A stretch of DNA of 64,000 nucleotides, from contig CAMWME010000002.1 of the NCBI GenBank assembly GCA_947175325.1, positions 62,001 to 126,000 on the forward strand. The letters are read 5' to 3'. Every line of letters starts with the position of its first letter. Position 1 is the first letter of the stretch. The stretch is from an uncultured Clostridia bacterium. Lineage in GTDB: Bacteria > Bacillota > Clostridia > Christensenellales > Borkfalkiaceae. The translations under genes and the position numbers were made by a program. The notes under the pieces were generated by a model that saw only the letters and a program-made list of their open reading frames with translations, made no database searches and had not been told where the DNA came from. Of the stretch, positions 27,566 through 36,745 are shown piece after piece.

Positions 27566-29700
27566 TTAGTCACCTTTTTCTTGGGCATTTTGAAATGTTT
27601 GAAAATATTTCTGAAATTTTCCACTGTATCTTTGGAAAAGGTGTCAAGCGAATCGATTTCGGCAATTTGCTTATCGTCTATTTTCCCCTTTTCATTGAAG
27701 AACGTTTTCCCGACATCGCTTGCGAAAAGCGATTCGAGGCAGCCCTTTCTGCCGTCGCCGACGAAATAACAAATATCGGGGGCGGCCTCCATTTCTTTTA
27801 TTATGTTTGAATACTCGGGGTGGTTTTCAAGATACGATTTAGCTTTATGCTTGTTGTCGTTATCGGCGACCATTATAAACTTAATGCGGTATTGTCTGCA
27901 AAGGTGAAAAAGAAGAATGATTGCAGAACCGTCGCAGACGCGGATTTGATATCTTGATAAATCGTAGTTTAAAAGACTTGCGAATTTTTCGATACATACC
28001 CTATCACTTGTTCCCTCGACGAAGAAAGCTATTTTGGGGAGATTGAAAAGTATGTCCGCAGTATGGAAGCCTATAAGCTCCTTATGAATTTGCTCGCAGA
28101 GGGCATCGGGACTGCCGAAGCTTTCCACAACCGTACCGTTTTCACCCATAGTGAAGTTGTAAACACTTTGCCAAGTCGGGGGGATTAAATAGGGGCTGTG
28201 GGTTGATACGAATACGTTTATTCCCTTTTTGCTTAAATTTTTAAGGTCCTTCAAAACTTCGGCTTGCGCTTGCGGGTGTAAAAAGGCGGCGGGCTCGTCG
28301 ATTAAAAGATAATCGCCCTCGTTTAAAAGATTTTTAACGAAGATATAGCTTAAATACCATCTGCGCCCTAAGCTGGTTGAGTTGAACGGGACCTCGACAC
28401 CGTCCTTTTCGACAACGAAAAGCTGCATACGCCCGTCGATTATTTCCAGAGTATAGCTTACTTCATCATCAAACTTGGGCTTGAATTTTTTCAAGAACCG
28501 TTCGTTGAGTATTTCTACTAGCTCTTCTAATCTGCCGCCTTCTAATTTTTCGTCGGAAAAAATAGATTCCTTTTCTTTATAAGCGTTGATTGATTTTAGG
28601 AAATTGTCAAACGCCTGCAGAATGGGGCTGTACGTATTTAAATAGTTTTTGCGGGTATCCGACCTTGAATAAGCATCGTCGTAATCGCTGTTGTTATAGA
28701 AAAGAAGGGATACTTCGTTATCGAGCAAATATACCTTGGGAAAAATCGTTTGTTTGAGCTTGTCCCTAAACGAACGCTGACGGTTAATAAGCTCTTCCCG
28801 CCCGCTGTAATATTCGTCCTCTTTGCTAGTGTAAATATCGAAAATTTCCTTTTGGATAAGGTAAAACTCTTTTAATATGCCGTTTACCTTTTCGCGGTCG
28901 TCTTTAATCCTATTATTGAAATCCTTACAAATGCGAGCTAACTCCTCGTTGGCTTGCTGTAATTTTTCTTTATCCACGTTAAGAACTTGCGCGGTAAGCC
29001 CGCCCATTTTTATCGAGCCGAGCTCTACCTCGTAAAGCTGTAGTTCGCCAAAACGGTTATAATAGCTGCGGAAAGAATAGTCACTGTTGTAGTCAATTGT
29101 CAAAGCTTCTTTTTCAAACTGATTTAAAAACCCGGATAGCTCTTGCACTTGTTCTTTAAACCGTTCACGTATGCCCCTTATGTGCATGTTGAAAACCGTA
29201 TAATGACTTCCGTGCCCGTCCTCTTTTACTTGAAGGTCGGTAAAATCGTCGTAGCCGTAATTGCTGCCCTCGAATTCTTCGACGATATTTGCGTAGGCGT
29301 CGGCGGCGACTTTGAATTCTTCAAGCAGCTGCTGTAAACGGATTTTGTATTCTTTGACGGATATTTCTATAGCGGGATATCTGAGCCATCTGATACTTGG
29401 CTCTGCACCGTTGAAGTCCACTTTTATTTCACGGCTTGTGCACTTGTCCTCTGTTATCTGAAAATATTCGTCATACTCTTCGTCGGTCAATGTAAAAACG
29501 TAAGACGCCGTTAAACCCTCTTCGTCCTCGTCGCGATAGGACAATCTGCCCGACAGCGCAATTTTAAGTGCCTTTAAAACATTGGTTTTGCCGCTTCCGT
29601 TTTTGCCTATAAAGGTATGTAAGTGACTGTCGGTCAAATCTATCTTAACGGGATTTTTTATTGATTTGTAATTGGAAATTTCTATGCTTTTGAGTTTCAT
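27562..29700 (-). CDS. OLD-family-like ATP-dependent endonuclease (ABC-type ATPase plus TOPRIM)
   Basis: IEISNYKSIKNPVKIDL...FIGKNGSGKTNVLKAL (Walker A), DYLLIDEPAAFLHPQAQ (Walker B), VSTHSPYLI, C-terminal FFVEGTSDRVCIEKF...FIMVADND. Confidence 0.88.
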   Translation of the reverse strand: MKLKSIEISNYKSIKNPVKIDLTDSHLHTFIGKNGSGKTNVLKALKIALSGRLSYRDEDEEGLTASYVFTLTDEEYDEYFQITEDKCTSREIKVDFNGAEPSIRWLRYPAIEISVKEYKIRLQQLLEEFKVAADAYANIVEEFEGSNYGYDDFTDLQVKEDGHGSHYTVFNMHIRGIRERFKEQVQELSGFLNQFEKEALTIDYNSDYSFRSYYNRFGELQLYEVELGSIKMGGLTAQVLNVDKEKLQQANEELARICKDFNNRIKDDREKVNGILKEFYLIQKEIFDIYTSKEDEYYSGREELINRQRSFRDKLKQTIFPKVYLLDNEVSLLFYNNSDYDDAYSRSDTRKNYLNTYSPILQAFDNFLKSINAYKEKESIFSDEKLEGGRLEELVEILNERFLKKFKPKFDDEVSYTLEIIDGRMQLFVVEKDGVEVPFNSTSLGRRWYLSYIFVKNLLNEGDYLLIDEPAAFLHPQAQAEVLKDLKNLSKKGINVFVSTHSPYLIPPTWQSVYNFTMGENGTVVESFGSPDALCEQIHKELIGFHTADILFNLPKIAFFVEGTSDRVCIEKFASLLNYDLSRYQIRVCDGSAIILLFHLCRQYRIKFIMVADNDNKHKAKSYLENHPEYSNIIKEMEAAPDICYFVGDGRKGCLESLFASDVGKTFFNEKGKIDDKQIAEIDSLDTFSKDTVENFRNIFKHFKMPKKKVTK

Positions 29701-29704
29701 AAAT

Positions 29705-30127
29705 TTAACCTTTTTTGAGCGCGGAGAGGGTTTGCTTTAAAAGGGCGTACGCCTCTTCGGGATTAGCCGTGTTTGCAACGGCTTTTTCCATGGGGCAAGT
29801 ATCCGTGCCCGCGCGGTTTATAATTTTTTCCGTCAAGGTTTGGTAGGTTACGGGTACGCCGTTATCCCCCAAAACTTTTTTGCCGCCTTCCGAGAGGGTT
29901 TTTGCGTACACTTCCTTTATACCGCTTTTGACGAAAAGCAATGCCGCCGCCTTGCCGACGATTAAATCCGCGACCGAATAACCGGCAAGGTCAACGCCGT
30001 CGGCAATGAAGTTCATCATTGGCGAAATGCCGCGGCTTTCACTGTAAAGGCACTTGCCGCCTTTGCAAAGACAAATCGTGTGCCCTTCGAGGTTTTTAAC
30101 TGCAATTTGTAAATCAGTCATTTTCAA
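29705..30127 (-). CDS. DUF1893-type protein
   Basis: MTDLQIAVKNLEGHTICLCKGGKCLYSESRGISPMMNFIADG...GKAAALLF. Confidence 0.75.
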   Translation of the reverse strand: MKMTDLQIAVKNLEGHTICLCKGGKCLYSESRGISPMMNFIADGVDLAGYSVADLIVGKAAALLFVKSGIKEVYAKTLSEGGKKVLGDNGVPVTYQTLTEKIINRAGTDTCPMEKAVANTANPEEAYALLKQTLSALKKG

Positions 30128-31226
30128 ATTCCTTGGCTACGCTCGTTAAAAGTTCGCGTATGGGTAAGTGTTGGGGGCAAGCCTTTTCGCACTTGCCGCA
30201 CTTCACGCACTCCGAAGCCTTGCCGCGGTTCTTCGTATGTACCTCGCTGTAATAGTAATTTGCGTTCCAGTCGTGGTAAATGTTTTTGGTGTTCATACAC
30301 GCGAACAAATCGGGAATGGAAATCTTTTTGGGACAGCCGTCCGTGCAATAGCGGCAAGCGGTGCAAGCGATTAAATTCATTTTCTTGAATACTTCGCACA
30401 CGCCGTTTACGGCTTGAAGCTCCTTTTTGTTGAGGGGCTTGAAGTCCTTCATATACGAAAGGTTGTCGGTCATTTGCGCTAAGTCGCTCATACCGGACAG
30501 CACCATAAACACGCCCTTGCAGCCCGCGGCAAAGCGGATTGCGTAGCTTGCGGGTCTTGCGGTGCCGAGCTCTTCGAAATACTTTTTGGCGTCCTCGGGA
30601 AGGTTGACGAGGTTGCCGCCCTTGACGGGCTCCATTACGATTACGGGTTTACGATGCTTGTTGCAAACTTCGAGGCACTTTTGGGACTGTACGGCTGGGT
30701 CGTCGTAGTCTACGTAGTTGAGCTGGATTTGCACCACCTCGATTTGCGGGTACTCGGTTAAAATTTGGTCAAGTACTTCCGCCGTGTCGTGGAAGGATAT
30801 GCCGAAATGCTTGATTTTGCCCTCCGCTTTAAATTCGAGCGCTTGCTCGTAGGCGCGGCATTTTTTGAAGTGGGCGAAAATTTCTTTGGACTGTGCGTGC
30901 ATTAAATAAAAATCGAAATAGTCCACGCCGCAGATTTTTAATTGACTTTCAAAGAAGGGGCGAACCTCCGCCTCCGTATTGAAATAAGGCTGAGTTAGCT
31001 TGTTGGTGAGGATAAACTTATCGCGAGGGTAACGCGATACGAGGCAGTCGCGCAAAGCCGTTTCGCTTTTGCCCGAAAGATAGCCGTGCGCCGTGTCGAA
31101 GTAGTTGAAGCCGTTTTCGATAAAGGTGTCAATCATTTTATTGAACTCGGCGTAGTCGACCTCGTCGCCGTTCATAGGTAAGCGCATACAGCCGAAGCCG
31201 AAATTCTTTTTTACTTCTTGAAACAT
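30114..31226 (-). CDS. Aldo/keto reductase with C-terminal 4Fe-4S cluster region
   Basis: GFGCMRLPMNGDEVDYAEFNKMIDTFIENGFNYFDTAHGYL; CTACRYCTDGCP and CVKCGKCEKACP. Confidence 0.92.
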   Translation of the reverse strand: MFQEVKKNFGFGCMRLPMNGDEVDYAEFNKMIDTFIENGFNYFDTAHGYLSGKSETALRDCLVSRYPRDKFILTNKLTQPYFNTEAEVRPFFESQLKICGVDYFDFYLMHAQSKEIFAHFKKCRAYEQALEFKAEGKIKHFGISFHDTAEVLDQILTEYPQIEVVQIQLNYVDYDDPAVQSQKCLEVCNKHRKPVIVMEPVKGGNLVNLPEDAKKYFEELGTARPASYAIRFAAGCKGVFMVLSGMSDLAQMTDNLSYMKDFKPLNKKELQAVNGVCEVFKKMNLIACTACRYCTDGCPKKISIPDLFACMNTKNIYHDWNANYYYSEVHTKNRGKASECVKCGKCEKACPQHLPIRELLTSVAKEFEND

Positions 31227-31227
31227 A

Positions 31228-31641
31228 TTAACCCTCTAACTCGTCGTATTCTGCGTCAAGGACGGGCTCGCACCACTCGGTTTTGCCGTTCTCGGCGGGG
31301 ACCTCTATTGCGAGGTGCTGGAAATAGCCGTCCTTTGCCGCGCCGTGCCAGTGCTTTACGCCCGCGGGGATATTGACTACGTCGCCCGCCTTTAACGCGC
31401 GGGGTGCTTTGCCCCACTCTTGATACCAGCCTTTGCCCGCGGTAACGAGTAAAATCTGACCGCCGCCCTTATCGGCGTGGTGGATATGCCAGTTGTTGCG
31501 GCAACGGGGTTCGAAGGTTACGTTGGCTATTCCGACTTGCTCGGTGGAAAGCATCTTGAGGTAGCTTTGACCTATGAAATACTTTGCGAACGCGTCGTTT
31601 TTATTGCCTACGGGGAATACGCTTAAATTTTCTTTATCCAT
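31228..31641 (-). CDS. Cupin domain protein
   Basis: NWHIHHADKGGGQILLVTAGKGWYQEWGKAPRALKAGDVVNIPAGVKHWHGA. Confidence 0.88.
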   Translation of the reverse strand: MDKENLSVFPVGNKNDAFAKYFIGQSYLKMLSTEQVGIANVTFEPRCRNNWHIHHADKGGGQILLVTAGKGWYQEWGKAPRALKAGDVVNIPAGVKHWHGAAKDGYFQHLAIEVPAENGKTEWCEPVLDAEYDELEG

Positions 31642-31660
31642 ATAAACTCCTTTTTAGAGA

Positions 31661-31687
31661 ACTACTAAGGTTTCACACCATTTGGTT
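31661..31687. repeat. Direct repeat (candidate displaced attR): remnant of rumA/rlmCD-like 3' end
   Basis: actactaaggtttcAcaccatttggtt; 26/27 identical to 45543-45569; minus-strand reading gives ..TKWCETLVVL*. Confidence 0.8.
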
Positions 31688-31697
31688 GTTTTACATA

Positions 31698-33917
31698 TCA
31701 GAACACGCTTTTCAACGGCACCCAATGTTCGTCCGCTAGGTCTTCGGCGAACTCGGTATTGTTTATATAAAGCGAGCAATCTTTATCGCGAACAAAGCCC
31801 CAACGCAAATTATGCTCGGCGGCATATTGTTTGAAAGCGTTGAATTTGTTTGCGATTTGCTTATCTATATTTTTGTCCTTACCTTTACTTTCGCCGCCCT
31901 TCGTTTCTATAATCCAAACCGTACCGTCTTTCTTTTTCACGATATAGTCAGCGTAAAAAAGTCTTTGCTTGCCAGCTCCTTGCCAATAAACTATTGAAAA
32001 ATACTGTTGTCCCGAATCACCGTTTTTATATACCCAATCGATGTCGTCTTGTTCCTCACAATACTTTTCAAACAGCGTTTCACTCGTACTACGCACCACA
32101 CTCGTAGCGAAGCCGGATGTATATCCTTCGTAAGCGTTACTTAAATAATCAATCTCCCCCTTCACCATAGGGTCATACTTGTAAAAATCTTGTTCGGGGA
32201 TTTTAAAAGTAACTGTTTGCGGTTTGATTTTATAAGACAACTGCTCGGTCATTTTCGCCATAGCCGTGTCCAAATCATTTTTGATTATATGCTCGTTGTT
32301 TACGATAAAGGCAAGATACTCTTTTGTATCCAAAGCAACGAGTTTATGCGGTGATACTATATGCTTTCTGAACAGCCGTTCCAAAATTACCTTCATGCTG
32401 TCCCTTTGCATTAAAATAGCCTTAGATATATTTTCAAGACTGTGCAAAAGATAAATTCTATGGTTACGCTTGTCCGCATCCTTATAAACCTTACGATACT
32501 CTTCGCTGTCCTGCAAAGACTCGGTAATTACATATACGCCACCCATGAACTTATTGATTATCTTATCGCCGAACACGTACCCGCCAAGCTCGTGGAGCAA
32601 TTTTTGGTTCTGTTCCTTGTCCTTTCCCAAATGATATTTTGAAGTATAATAATCGTATATCTTTTGCAATACATCGCGGTCGCCTAATCCGCCGTACTGC
32701 AAATTTTGTACTTCTTTTTCCAGATGGAAAGTCTTACACTTCTCTTTTAAGAACAAACGGCGCGGAATATAAGCATGGTCTTCTTCTCGCAACATGCCCG
32801 CCTTGAACTTTTCATCAAATGTATAGACGTAACAAAAATCAAGCAAATCGTCTTCGTACTGTTTTGCTTCTGGCATTCTGCGAATTCTACCAATCGTTTG
32901 AATTTGGAAATTCTCGCTCATACCCTCGCGCAATTTGACAAGGATTTTTGCGCGTGGACAATCCCACCCCGTACTGATTGCTTGTTTCATAAGCAAGAAA
33001 ACGGGAATACCGTCATTTTCTGTTAAGTTTTTAGGCAAGTCGCGCTTGTCCTCGCTCATCCATTTTGACACCATGCCGTTTTCGTAGGTGTAGCCCATAT
33101 CGGCGAGTTTCTTTTCAACCACCTCTATCGTTTCGGGCTGTCCGTTAGGGAACTGAATCAAAACGAGCGGACGAATTACTTTATCCTTTACCGTCTGCTT
33201 ATATCTTTCGGCAATCGCCTTGCGCTTTTGGTCGGCAAGCTCTAAAAGACAATCGTAATCGTCTTTAATTTCCATACCGTCTTCTACGCCTTCGTTCACA
33301 TAGATTGCCTTAGTAATAAGTCCTTCGCTAATGACATCCGTTTCGTCTATTTCAAAATACTCGAAACGGTTATTTTGCGTTGCCGTTGCGCTTACACGTA
33401 CGATATGTTTCGGCACGAACGCATTGATAATCGTATTTGCTTTTGCGGTATTATTGCTGTGCTCTTCATCGATAATTACGATGAAATTAATGCCGGCACG
33501 GTGTGCCTCCGCTATTCTGTCAAAAAGGTTTTTCTTTTCGCCGTCTGTGATAGCTCTATTGCCAGATTTAGTAACTAATTCCCAGTTAACAAACGTTGTG
33601 CTTTCTGCGGAAAATCCGTTCAACAACGCATCAAATAAATTTTGCGTTCTGCGCTGCGCCCCGTATTTATCCATCTTCTTTCGGCTCTGCTCTTCCAAAT
33701 CACCTTTGCCGGGGCAAAGCCAAACGAATGCCGTTTTGTTATCTACAGAGTTTAAATACTCGTCTATGTAGTCTATGAGAATAAGAGTCTTACCCGAACC
33801 CGTGGGCGATTTCATAACAACGGTCTGTTTAGAATGCCTATCCGATGTTAAATCAAGTAATTTTAACGATGCCTCTTTTTGAAACGGAAATAATCCGTTC
33901 GGCAAATTAATTATCAT
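31698..33917 (-). CDS. Type III restriction-modification system endonuclease/helicase subunit (Res)
   Basis: VVMKSPTGSGKTLILIDYIDEYL, FIVIIDEEHSN, VSATATQNNRFEYFEIDE, IQTIGRIRRMPEA; adjacent Mod gene. Confidence 0.92.
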   Translation of the reverse strand: MIINLPNGLFPFQKEASLKLLDLTSDRHSKQTVVMKSPTGSGKTLILIDYIDEYLNSVDNKTAFVWLCPGKGDLEEQSRKKMDKYGAQRRTQNLFDALLNGFSAESTTFVNWELVTKSGNRAITDGEKKNLFDRIAEAHRAGINFIVIIDEEHSNNTAKANTIINAFVPKHIVRVSATATQNNRFEYFEIDETDVISEGLITKAIYVNEGVEDGMEIKDDYDCLLELADQKRKAIAERYKQTVKDKVIRPLVLIQFPNGQPETIEVVEKKLADMGYTYENGMVSKWMSEDKRDLPKNLTENDGIPVFLLMKQAISTGWDCPRAKILVKLREGMSENFQIQTIGRIRRMPEAKQYEDDLLDFCYVYTFDEKFKAGMLREEDHAYIPRRLFLKEKCKTFHLEKEVQNLQYGGLGDRDVLQKIYDYYTSKYHLGKDKEQNQKLLHELGGYVFGDKIINKFMGGVYVITESLQDSEEYRKVYKDADKRNHRIYLLHSLENISKAILMQRDSMKVILERLFRKHIVSPHKLVALDTKEYLAFIVNNEHIIKNDLDTAMAKMTEQLSYKIKPQTVTFKIPEQDFYKYDPMVKGEIDYLSNAYEGYTSGFATSVVRSTSETLFEKYCEEQDDIDWVYKNGDSGQQYFSIVYWQGAGKQRLFYADYIVKKKDGTVWIIETKGGESKGKDKNIDKQIANKFNAFKQYAAEHNLRWGFVRDKDCSLYINNTEFAEDLADEHWVPLKSVF

Positions 33918-35548
33918 AACTGTACCTCCTCTCTGAGTTCGAATAAGAAATAATCATCGGGAATAATATGAATTTCCTTACCTCTCAATTTTTCTCTTTG
34001 TTCTGTCGTCAATAACACGTTTTTGGATATGTATAGCACTTTAATCTTCGCAAGTTCGTCCACGTCATTCAAAAGAGAATCCGATTCTTCATCGCTCATA
34101 ATCATACGGTACCCGCTACCGTCGATTTTTACGCCGTGTTCTAATTGTATCATTTCGGCAATATGTTCCAAAAGCGCGTCGGACAAAAATTCCTCGTCAC
34201 GGGCAACAAAATCTGTACGGTAATATTTAAGATTTGCGGGGGTACCATCCGAATATGTACTGCCGTCTGCTCTTTTACCCGTTATTACGGTTTTAATGCG
34301 CGGATAGGCAATCTCTGAGCAAATACTGTTTTCATTGTTAGTACATAAAATAAATCTTCTGTTGCCGCCGTAATCTTTATTGGCTTCTAATACAGCTTGA
34401 GCTGTTGTAGCTGAACCTGCAAAAAAATCAAGAATAACGGAATCGTTAGACGTTGCTTGAAAAACAATTTCTTCAATCATTTGAATTGGTTTAACCGTTT
34501 CAAATTCATGTTCTTTTGTACCCAAGGTATTTGACAATTCAGCTTTTGCAGATTCGGCAGTTCCATATTGATTTGCATTAAATAATGCCCAAAAAGGTTT
34601 AATATTATCTTGAGTCTCATCGGTAGGCCGGATTTTCCTATAAACCTTTTCACCTTGAACAAACAAATCTCCGCGTTCAATGAATTCATTAACCGTTTCC
34701 TTACCGATTTTCCATTGATTTCCGGTTTTAGGCATAACTCCTAAAATATCAAAAATCATACTTCCTCTGCCTCTTATGCCGCTTGCGCCCATCTGTCCTA
34801 TTTCTTCTTGCCGATATCGTCCTTTATCATCCGACAGCGGATATTCTTTCAAACCGATAGTGTGGCAGTTAAATTCCGCCCTTTCATCGAAATTTTTATA
34901 AACTAAAATATATTCTATTCTAGGCTGCAACATTCTTCTTGCTGTTTTTGTGTTTTGACACTTTGTCCTCTTTTCCCAGCCTATCGTGGTTAAAAACCGA
35001 GATTCGCCAAAAATAGAATCGCATAACAGTCTCATTACCGACAATTCCTTATCATCGATTGAAATAAAGATATAGCCCTTAGGCGATAAAAGTTTTTTAG
35101 CTATTAATAAACGTTTTTCTATAAATGAAGCCCACTTGCTATGCTTATAACTGTCCTCGTCTCCGACTATATAATCATCGTAAATAAAACTATTACCGGT
35201 ATTATACGGCGGGTCTATATATATTAAATCTATTGAGCCTTTATGCGTTTTTTCAAGAAGATATAAGCTATGAAGATTATCACCTTCAAGTAAGAAATTG
35301 TAAGGTTTTTCCGGCGCGGCAGAAATCTCCCGTTTTTTTACTTCGGTAAAAACGGGAATGTGCGTCCGCATTTGAACGTCAACCTTTTCTTCATGTTCTT
35401 CCCACACAAGACCGTATTTTTTTGAATTAAGCTCGTTTTCAATCTCGCCCAAAGCTATAAGCGTTTCATCATCATTCTTGTGTTCTTCTTTTATTTTATC
35501 CAAAAACTCAAGCATGCGCTTGCGCTTTATTTGTGAAAGATTAGGCAT
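33914..35548 (-). CDS. Type III restriction-modification system DNA methyltransferase (Mod)
   Basis: LIYIDPPYNTGNSFIYDD (DPPY), ILDFFAGSATTAQAVLEAN (FxGxG-type); start trimmed to MPNLSQIKRKRML; 4-bp overlap with Res. Confidence 0.93.
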   Translation of the reverse strand: MPNLSQIKRKRMLEFLDKIKEEHKNDDETLIALGEIENELNSKKYGLVWEEHEEKVDVQMRTHIPVFTEVKKREISAAPEKPYNFLLEGDNLHSLYLLEKTHKGSIDLIYIDPPYNTGNSFIYDDYIVGDEDSYKHSKWASFIEKRLLIAKKLLSPKGYIFISIDDKELSVMRLLCDSIFGESRFLTTIGWEKRTKCQNTKTARRMLQPRIEYILVYKNFDERAEFNCHTIGLKEYPLSDDKGRYRQEEIGQMGASGIRGRGSMIFDILGVMPKTGNQWKIGKETVNEFIERGDLFVQGEKVYRKIRPTDETQDNIKPFWALFNANQYGTAESAKAELSNTLGTKEHEFETVKPIQMIEEIVFQATSNDSVILDFFAGSATTAQAVLEANKDYGGNRRFILCTNNENSICSEIAYPRIKTVITGKRADGSTYSDGTPANLKYYRTDFVARDEEFLSDALLEHIAEMIQLEHGVKIDGSGYRMIMSDEESDSLLNDVDELAKIKVLYISKNVLLTTEQREKLRGKEIHIIPDDYFLFELREEVQL

Positions 35549-35561
35549 TAGCTTTCTCCTT

Positions 35562-35587
35562 AATATAATTCTCCAATATAATTCTCC
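35562..35587. repeat. Two tandem 13-bp copies of aatataattctcc directly upstream of mod
   Basis: aatataattctcc at 35562-35574 and 35575-35587. Confidence 0.85.
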
Positions 35588-35664
35588 AAAAGTTTGAGAC
35601 AAATGGATTGCCGCCCTAAATTACATAATTCCTATGCACATTATCCATAGTCATCATTTTTAAT

Positions 35665-36300
35665 TTATCCATTGTCTTGTACCTCAGATTCATATTCTTC
35701 AATAAAGTTTTCACTAAATTGGAATTCTTTCCCTAATTCAAATTTAGATTGTTTCATCAAAGATAATAAATTAGTACTTAATTTATCGCTCTCTTTTATT
35801 AAATTGTCAAAATGTTTATTTATAACATCAATTTTCGGATTTGCAGATGAAATATAGTCTTCTAGTTTATATAGATTTTTATAATATTCGAAAGCTTGAT
35901 TATTAACAAAATCATTAAATAATTTGTTTTCGAAAAATAATCCTTTGTTATAACAAATCAAGTTTGATTTTAACTTTAATAAGCATGTTCTTGATGACTT
36001 AATTATTCTTGATATTATTTGTCTATTCATACTATTGTCGGAATTCAGCTCTGTCAACAAAAAATTACCAATTTCAAAACTACTATTTTCTAAAATGTTT
36101 CTTTGAAGACTCTTTTTCTCTATAAAATACCCTATCCAAGATATTACCACTACAAATACAGCACTACTTAAAATAGCTAACGAGATATCTTTTAAAATAT
36201 CATTTCTAGTAAATTGTAAAAATACAGAAATAAAATAGGTTATTAAAGAGATAATGCTTGTAAGCGCTGATACAATAAGTGCTATTTTTTGCTGTTTCAT
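35665..36300 (-). CDS. Two-TM protein of unknown function inside the RM cassette
   Basis: 211 aa ORF, N-terminal two hydrophobic helices and long charged helical C-terminus; AT-rich. Confidence 0.75.
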   Translation of the reverse strand: MKQQKIALIVSALTSIISLITYFISVFLQFTRNDILKDISLAILSSAVFVVVISWIGYFIEKKSLQRNILENSSFEIGNFLLTELNSDNSMNRQIISRIIKSSRTCLLKLKSNLICYNKGLFFENKLFNDFVNNQAFEYYKNLYKLEDYISSANPKIDVINKHFDNLIKESDKLSTNLLSLMKQSKFELGKEFQFSENFIEEYESEVQDNG

Positions 36301-36345
36301 TTTAAACTTTCTAACTCCTTTTTCTTTTGTGTCAATTCTTCCATA

Positions 36346-36549
36346 TTAGTCCCCCACAACTTCCATAATATCTGAAATATCGCACTGTAATACATTGCAG
36401 ATTTTAAGCAATACCGAAGTATTTACATCCTCGTTTTTACCGAGCTTCGCCATGGCGGTTGTTGTGATCCCAGCCGCTTTGCGTAAATCTTCCTTTTTCA
36501 TTTCTTTATCAATCAGTAGTTTCCACAACTTTTTATAGCTCGCCGCCAT
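36346..36549 (-). CDS. XRE/Cro-type HTH regulator
   Basis: 67 aa; KEDLRKAAGITTTAMAKLGKNEDVNTSVLLKICNVLQCDISDIMEV. Confidence 0.9.
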   Translation of the reverse strand: MAASYKKLWKLLIDKEMKKEDLRKAAGITTTAMAKLGKNEDVNTSVLLKICNVLQCDISDIMEVVGD

Positions 36550-36612
36550 ACTAAAATCTCCTACCTTTTATTAAACAATTTTACTATACCATAAAATAAG
36601 AATATCCGCAAG

Positions 36613-36637
36613 ATTTTCTCTAAAAATTGGAGAAAAT
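36613..36637. promoter_or_regulatory. Inverted repeat upstream of XRE gene (candidate operator)
   Basis: ATTTTCTC taaaaattg GAGAAAAT, perfect 8-bp arms. Confidence 0.55.
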
Positions 36638-36708
36638 ATTTAAAACACAAAAACGGCTCTACACTTTTGTATTCAGATATTTTATAAGCGAGTTTTGCGG
36701 CGTAAAAG

Positions 36709-36737
36709 AAAAACCCGACGGATTTCGTCGGGTTTTT
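36709..36737 (-). terminator. Hairpin terminator downstream of ABC operon
   Basis: aaaaacccgacg gattt cgtcgggttttt; the 3' end of the minus-strand operon is at 36746. Confidence 0.8.
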
Positions 36738-36745
36738 GAGTTTTA

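Noticed and set aside
27562-30127. Gabija-like defence pair (OLD nuclease plus neighbour)
   Set aside because: The adjacent gene is DUF1893-like, not a UvrD-type helicase, so the pair does not match GajA/GajB.
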